A stretch of 17,186 nt of DNA from JBCCZC01 sp039188505 (GTDB lineage Bacteria; Pseudomonadota; Gammaproteobacteria; Xanthomonadales; SZUA-38), in the NCBI GenBank assembly GCA_039188505.1, contig JBCCZC010000070.1, positions 1 to 17,186 of the forward strand, given 5' to 3'. Shown here one piece after another: positions 13,033 to 17,186 of the stretch; positions within the stretch are counted from its first letter, which is position 1; each line of letters opens with the position of its first letter. The notes beneath the pieces were generated by a model. That model saw nothing but the letters and a program-made list of their open reading frames with translations, was not told the DNA's origin and did no database searches. Made by a program: the position numbers and the translations under genes.

Positions 13033-15620
13033 TGACACGCGCCGCGGACCTGGAGAAGCTCAGCGTCCTCATCGTCTGTGAGGAACGCGACGACCGGAAG
13101 ACGCTGTTCGACACGCTTGACGGGCTGGGGCCCGGGGCCATCTACACGGCCCGGGACATCGTCCAGGCCCGCGAATTCTTGTCGCAGATCCAGATTGGCT
13201 TGCTGGTGCTCGAGCTGGGCTTCGACAGTGCTTCCGTCGACGCCCTGCTCGAGGAGTACCTGAGCTCGCCCGATGGTCGGATCATGGCCGTCATGCCGGG
13301 TCCCGAGCGCGAGACCGGGTGGAGCTGGGAGTTCCTGCCCCCGCGGGTGCGCGAATGCGTCGCGAGCCCCGTTGATCCGGCCGAGGTCGCCTTCCGTCTG
13401 CGCCGCCTGCTCGCTGATCCGGGCATGGCGGTGGTGGAATCCGACGGCGAGGCGGATGAGCTGGAGCTGCTCCTCGATGGGACGGGCGATGACTTCGTCC
13501 TGTCGGACCCAAAGACCGGTCAGATTCTCGCCGTCAATCAGGGTTTTCTGGAACGCGCCGGCGGGGACGCGGCAGCCTGGATCGGCCAGGACCTCTCGAT
13601 GATCGGTCTGCTCGAGGATGACGCTGCGCGCCAGCGACGCTGGCGCCGGCTGACGAGCAACGGAGAGGTGAGCTTTCGCTGCCAGCGCCGGGATGGGGAT
13701 GGCGTCCGTCAACCCGTTCTCGTCCGCCGGACCCTGGGCATGTTCCGCGGCGAGCTGGCCTACCTGACCGTGCTCCGCGATATCGCGGGTGAGGTCGCCC
13801 TGTCCCAGGCCATACGACGAACGGGATCGCTGTTTGCCGCCGATGCGCCAGAGCAGGCCGCGGATCGGATCGTCGACCTCGTACTGGGCCTCTTCGACTT
13901 CGACTACATCATGGCCGGTGTCATCGACGACGACGACATCGTCGTGATCGCGGCCCATGCGCGCGGCGAGAGTGGCGCGCTACTCAGCGACCCCGAGCGC
14001 CATCTGCCGTACCGCGAGCTGCTGCGGGGCGAGCCGGTGCTCGCATTCTCCGAAGCGTCATCGGTCCTGGGCGGCGATCCATTCCTCGCCGCAGAGCGCA
14101 TCTCCGGCTACATCGGCATGCCGATCATGGGCAGCGATGGCCACGTCACCGGCGTCGTCATCGGCGCGCGCCGGGGAGCGATCGCGGGTGGTCAGGAGGC
14201 CGCCGCTGTCTTCCAGACGATCGCCGGCCTCCTGGGCATGCAGCGGGAGATCCGTGAGCTTCGGCACGACCGCACGGCCCAGGGGCTACATGATGTGTTG
14301 ACCGGGCTACCGAACCGGCTCCTGTTCAACGACCGTCTCGATTTCGCGCTCAGCGAGGCCCGCCGAGCGGGGGAGATGGTAGCGCTGATGTTCGTGGACC
14401 TTGATCGGTTCAAGAACATCAACGACAGCCTCGGGCACTCGGTCGGCGATCAGGTGCTGACCGGAGTCGCAAGCCGGCTGATCGAAAGCGTCCGCGCCAG
14501 TGACACCGTGGCCCGGTATGCGGGCGACGAGTTCACCATCGTGATGCGACACGTCGTGCAGAAGGACGACGTCATGCGTATCGCGCAGAAGGTCAACCGC
14601 GTGCTGGCCGAGCCCCTGCAGATCGAAGGCCAGAACGAACTGCAGATCACCGCCAGCATCGGCGTCAGCTTCTTCCCCGACGACGGCCAGAACGCCGAGC
14701 AGCTCCTGCGGCATGCGGATCTCGCCATGTACGGTGCGAAGGGGATGGGACGGAACACGTTCCAGCATTTCGTCGAGCAGCCGAACGAGTCGGACCAGCA
14801 GAAGCTGCAGCTCGAGGCGAGTCTGCGACGCGCGGAAGCGAACGGCGAGCTACGGATCTTCTACCAGCCCCAGGTCGCGACCGACTCGGAAGACATCGTC
14901 GGCATGGAAGCGCTCATCCGCTGGGAACATCCGGAGCTGGGACTGATCAGTCCGGGTTTCTTCATCCCGCTGGCCGAGGAAACGGGTCTCATCGTGCCCA
15001 TGGGGGAGTGGCTGCTGCGCCGAGCGGTCGCGGAGACCCGTGCCTGGCATGATCGCTTCGGCCTTCCGCTGGTGCTGGGCGTCAACCTCTCGCCGCTGCA
15101 GCTCAAGCAACCGAATCTCGTGGCGATGGTGCAGGAAGCCCTCGAGGCCGCCGAACTCGAGCCCCGGTTTCTTGACCTGGAGGTCACGGAGAGCATCAGC
15201 ATCAAGTCGATCTCCGGACTGCGTGAACGGTTGGAGGATCTCCGCAATGTCGGCTGCTCGATCTCGATCGACGATTTCGGGACCGGTCAGTCCTCGCTGG
15301 ACTATCTGAAGCGGTTTCCCGCCGATCGGATCAAGATCGACCAGTCCTTCGTGCGCAATATCGGCGTCGATCCGGACGACGAGGCGATCGTGCGGGCGAC
15401 GATCTCCATGGCCCACAGTCTGAAGCTGGGCGTGATCGCGGAGGGCGTCGAGGGGGAAGATCACCTCGATTTCCTGCGGCGCAACGATTGCGACGAATGT
15501 CAGGGGTTCCTTTTCTGCCGCCCGCTGCCCGCCGATTCGTTCACCCGGCTGCTCCTTGAACGGGAAGCGCTGACGGCGGGCGAGGACGCCTTCCAGGACG
15601 TCGACGCGGAGGCGAGCTGA
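13032..15620 (+). CDS. Composite cyclic-di-GMP synthase/phosphodiesterase (pseudo-REC-PAS-GAF-GGDEF-EAL)
   Basis: An 862-residue cytoplasmic protein with no membrane segment. Domains in order: a degenerate receiver (about 8-130; Glu61 replaces the phospho-Asp, the first acidic pocket reads CEE, and the Lys before Pro113 is Ser), PAS (about 148-255), GAF (about 264-405), GGDEF (about 415-580) and EAL (about 590-845). The cyclase signature is AGDEF (497-501), a variant of GGDEF that keeps the catalytic GDE, with an inhibitory RxxD site (RASD, 488-491) five residues upstream. The EAL domain keeps MEALIRW (625-631), NLSP (685-688), EVTES (717-721), DDFGTG (747-752), KID (768-770), AEGVE (803-807) and QGF (824-826), so hydrolysis looks possible. 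Either activity could dominate. Start ATG overlaps the stop of the 158-aa gene by one base. Confidence 0.93.
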   Translation: MTRAADLEKLSVLIVCEERDDRKTLFDTLDGLGPGAIYTARDIVQAREFLSQIQIGLLVLELGFDSASVDALLEEYLSSPDGRIMAVMPGPERETGWSWEFLPPRVRECVASPVDPAEVAFRLRRLLADPGMAVVESDGEADELELLLDGTGDDFVLSDPKTGQILAVNQGFLERAGGDAAAWIGQDLSMIGLLEDDAARQRRWRRLTSNGEVSFRCQRRDGDGVRQPVLVRRTLGMFRGELAYLTVLRDIAGEVALSQAIRRTGSLFAADAPEQAADRIVDLVLGLFDFDYIMAGVIDDDDIVVIAAHARGESGALLSDPERHLPYRELLRGEPVLAFSEASSVLGGDPFLAAERISGYIGMPIMGSDGHVTGVVIGARRGAIAGGQEAAAVFQTIAGLLGMQREIRELRHDRTAQGLHDVLTGLPNRLLFNDRLDFALSEARRAGEMVALMFVDLDRFKNINDSLGHSVGDQVLTGVASRLIESVRASDTVARYAGDEFTIVMRHVVQKDDVMRIAQKVNRVLAEPLQIEGQNELQITASIGVSFFPDDGQNAEQLLRHADLAMYGAKGMGRNTFQHFVEQPNESDQQKLQLEASLRRAEANGELRIFYQPQVATDSEDIVGMEALIRWEHPELGLISPGFFIPLAEETGLIVPMGEWLLRRAVAETRAWHDRFGLPLVLGVNLSPLQLKQPNLVAMVQEALEAAELEPRFLDLEVTESISIKSISGLRERLEDLRNVGCSISIDDFGTGQSSLDYLKRFPADRIKIDQSFVRNIGVDPDDEAIVRATISMAHSLKLGVIAEGVEGEDHLDFLRRNDCDECQGFLFCRPLPADSFTRLLLEREALTAGEDAFQDVDAEAS

Positions 15621-15671
15621 AGGTTGCGGCTCGGGGCCGGAACGTAGGCGCGGGAAGGGGCAGGAAAGTGC

Positions 15672-15725
15672 CGGCACGCCGGAGTCGACGTGCCGATTGC
15701 CGCCTGCCGGAGCGGATCCGGCAGG
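15672..15725. terminator. Tandem hairpins between convergent genes
   Basis: The 114-bp gap between the converging GGDEF-EAL and cytochrome genes has two perfect inverted repeats: CGGCACG (15672-15678) with CGTGCCG (15689-15695), 10-base loop; and CCTGCCGGA (15703-15711) with TCCGGCAGG (15717-15725), 5-base loop. Neither has a T-tract on either strand. They may act as bidirectional 3' end structures, perhaps with Rho. The repeats are plain; the role is inferred. Confidence 0.55.
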
Positions 15726-15734
15726 TTGGCGGGT

Positions 15735-16361
15735 TCAGTCGATCTCGAGGTCGGTCAGGCCGGTCTTCGATCCGTAGTAGGCAGCCAGTGCCTCCATGTC
15801 CTTTTCGGTCAGCGCCGTGACGATGCCCGCCATGATGGCGTTCTGGCGCTCGCCTGCCTTGTAGGCCTTCAGCGCGTGCAGCATGTAGTCAACGTACTGT
15901 CCGGCGAGGCGCGGGTAGGTCGTGATCACGCCGTTGCCGTCTTCACCGTGGCAGCCGATGCACGTGGCCAGCTTTTCCTGGGCCACAGCGCCCGCCCTGG
16001 GTGGCCGTCCACCGGGCTCGGGTTCGCCGCCGTGCACATCGGCGACGCTGACGAAATACGCCGCGACATCGGCGATGTCCTCGTCGCTCATGCTGCCCGC
16101 TTGAGCCTGCATCGTTGCATGATTCCTGGAACCGTCTCGATAGGCCTTCAGCGCCGCCACGAGGTAGTCGTAGTTCTGACCGCCCAATTTGGGTACGTGG
16201 TAGGTCGGGTAGACGTTGTTGTAGCCGGGAATGCCGTGGCATCCGGTGCAGGTGTAGGCCTTGATCTGGCCTGCTTCCACGTCGCCGTCCTGGGCCTGGG
16301 CGGGGGCCAGGGCAAGAAGCAGCGTCAAACACGCCGCGGAGCGTTTGATGAAACTCGTCAT
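15735..16361 (-). CDS. Periplasmic dihaem cytochrome c (c4 type)
   Basis: A 208-residue secreted electron carrier with two haem c domains, as in cytochrome c4, which passes electrons from the bc1 complex to terminal oxidases. The signal peptide (1-23) has basic residues, the hydrophobic stretch CLTLLLALA and a likely cut after AQA before QDG. Haem motifs are CTGCH (38-42) and CIGCH (134-138); Met84 and Met177 stand at equivalent places and are the likely sixth ligands. The halves align (LGGQNYDYLVAALKAY with LAGQYVDYMLHALKAY), showing internal duplication. No clear ribosome binding site precedes the ATG, but a good promoter does. Thiolase lies upstream on the same strand behind a terminator, so this is probably a single-gene unit. 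Confidence 0.93.
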   Translation of the reverse strand: MTSFIKRSAACLTLLLALAPAQAQDGDVEAGQIKAYTCTGCHGIPGYNNVYPTYHVPKLGGQNYDYLVAALKAYRDGSRNHATMQAQAGSMSDEDIADVAAYFVSVADVHGGEPEPGGRPPRAGAVAQEKLATCIGCHGEDGNGVITTYPRLAGQYVDYMLHALKAYKAGERQNAIMAGIVTALTEKDMEALAAYYGSKTGLTDLEID

Positions 16362-16397
16362 TGATTGTCGTCGTCAGGGCAGCAGATTCAGCCGTTC

Positions 16398-16425
16398 ATT
16401 ATACCTTCACGGCCATCGCTGAGAA
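16398..16425 (-). promoter_or_regulatory. Promoter of the cytochrome c gene
   Basis: On the - strand a consensus -10 TATAAT (16403-16398) lies 16 bp downstream of TTCTCA (16425-16420, four of six matches to the -35 consensus). The expected start near 16391 gives a leader of about 30 bases. The -35 element overlaps the T-rich tail of the thiolase terminator. Confidence 0.65.
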
Positions 16426-16462
16426 AGAAATTCGGCACCGCGGCTGCGAGAACCGCGGTGCC
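16421..16462 (-). terminator. Intrinsic terminator of the thiolase gene
   Basis: Read on the - strand, a perfect 10-bp GC-rich stem (16462-16453 with 16443-16434), 9-base loop, is followed by GAATTTCTTTCTC, giving the U-rich tail. It starts 7 bases after the thiolase stop codon. It is the clearest terminator in the window. Confidence 0.85.
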
Positions 16463-16469
16463 CCAGGGT

Positions 16470-17186
16470 TCAGAGGCGCTCGAAGATCCCGGCGGCGCCC
16501 ATGCCGGTGCCGATGCACATCGTGACCATGCCGTAGCGCCCCCCGGTTCGCTTCAGGCCGTGCATCAGCGTCGCCGCCCGGATGGCGCCGGTCGCGCCGA
16601 GCGGATGGCCCAGCGCGATGGCGCCGCCCTGCGGGTTGACCTTGTCGCGGTCGAGGCCGAGCTCGTTGATCACCGCGAGCGACTGGGCGGCGAAGGCTTC
16701 GTTGAGCTCGATCCAATCCAGATCCGCGAGGGTCAGACCAGCCTGGCGCAGCGCTCGGGGAATGGCCTCGATCGGGCCGATGCCCATGACCTCGGGCGCG
16801 ACGCCGGCGACGGCAAAGCCCACAAATCGGCCAACGGGCTCGAGGTCGTGGTCCTTCACCGCCTTCTCCGAGGCGAGGAGCAGGGCCCCGGCGCCGTCAC
16901 TCATCTGCGAGCTGTTGCCTGCGGTGACCGAGCCGCCGGCCCGGAATACGGGTCGCAGCTTCGCGAGGCGTTCGGCGCTGGTGTCGGCGCGCGGCCCCTC
17001 GTCGACGGTGACCTCGCGGGATTGCAGCGCCACCGCGCCACCGGCGAGGTCGGGTACGGCTGCGGTGACCGTGAAGGGCGCGATCTCGGCGTCGAAGTGT
17101 CCCGCTTCGATCGCTGCCAGCGCCCGACGATGGCTCTCGTAGGCGAAGGCGTCCTGATCCTCGCGGGACACCTGCCAGCGCTCCGC
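16470..17186 (-). CDS. Acetyl-CoA C-acyltransferase (thiolase), 3' part only
   Basis: The last 238 residues of a thiolase; the gene runs off the right edge, so the start and the N-terminal nucleophile Cys are not seen. Thiolases of this group cleave 3-ketoacyl-CoA in beta-oxidation. Visible motifs are VSREDQDAFAYESHRRA near the fragment start, GNSSQMSDGAGALLLAS, NEAFAAQ, the catalytic His in GGAIALGHPLGATGA and the catalytic Cys in MCIGTGMGAAG, 15 residues from the end. The frame continues to base 17186 with AERWQ before VSRED, so the GTG at 17171 is internal. The FadA-like sequence suggests it is partner to the hydratase/dehydrogenase at 10191-12245, though the genes are 4.2 kb apart. Other thiolase roles (acetoacetyl-CoA thiolase) cannot be excluded. 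Confidence 0.93.
   Translation of the reverse strand, partial: AERWQVSREDQDAFAYESHRRALAAIEAGHFDAEIAPFTVTAAVPDLAGGAVALQSREVTVDEGPRADTSAERLAKLRPVFRAGGSVTAGNSSQMSDGAGALLLASEKAVKDHDLEPVGRFVGFAVAGVAPEVMGIGPIEAIPRALRQAGLTLADLDWIELNEAFAAQSLAVINELGLDRDKVNPQGGAIALGHPLGATGAIRAATLMHGLKRTGGRYGMVTMCIGTGMGAAGIFERL

Noticed and set aside
15690..16364. + strand open frame opposite the cytochrome gene
   Set aside because: The - strand product has a signal peptide and two haem motifs; the + frame has neither a start signal nor any known domain.

Overview
The window is GC-rich bacterial chromosome, densely coded, with many start/stop overlaps. Gene order (yceD-rpmF-fabH-fabD-fabG-acpP-fabF-pabB-pabC-mltG-tmk-holB-pilZ) and protein motifs point to a gammaproteobacterium. 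A terminal pilZ after holB, together with pabB inside the cluster, suggests a Pseudomonas/Xanthomonas/Chromatiales-like lineage rather than an enteric one. I cannot name the genus from sequence alone.

Region 1 (1-10099, + strand) is the fatty-acid-synthesis supercluster. It opens with the 3' end of yceD (DUF177) and rpmF (ribosomal protein L32). fabH, fabD, fabG, acpP and fabF follow; together they make malonyl-ACP, carry the chain and elongate it. plsX, which usually sits between rpmF and fabH/fabD, is absent and replaced by a 97-bp gap holding a GC hairpin. acpP has its own promoter, with two inverted repeats around it that look like operators; one fits the published PsrA box. The acpP-fabF spacer can form several hairpins in a row. 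From pabB to pilZ six genes overlap one another end to end: p-aminobenzoate synthesis (pabB, pabC), septum/murein processing (mltG), dTMP kinase (tmk), clamp-loader delta prime (holB) and the type IV pilus protein pilZ.

Region 2 (10191-12245, - strand) is a bifunctional enoyl-CoA hydratase/3-hydroxyacyl-CoA dehydrogenase of beta-oxidation. Its thiolase partner is not adjacent: a thiolase of the FadA kind runs off the right edge of the window (16470-17186, - strand).

Region 3 (12246-15620, + strand) lies between the two beta-oxidation genes. It holds a 310-bp leader/promoter region and a two-gene signalling operon. The first gene encodes a 158-aa protein of no named family, which I think resembles the N-terminal, non-ATPase domain of Ycf46-type AAA+ proteins. 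The second encodes an 862-aa cyclic-di-GMP enzyme with a degenerate receiver, PAS, GAF, GGDEF and EAL modules. This pair is the least described part of the window.

Region 4 (15735-17186, - strand) has a periplasmic dihaem cytochrome c4-type protein with its own promoter, which is squeezed against the intrinsic terminator of the upstream thiolase gene. I saw no tRNA, rRNA, CRISPR, insertion sequence or phage gene.
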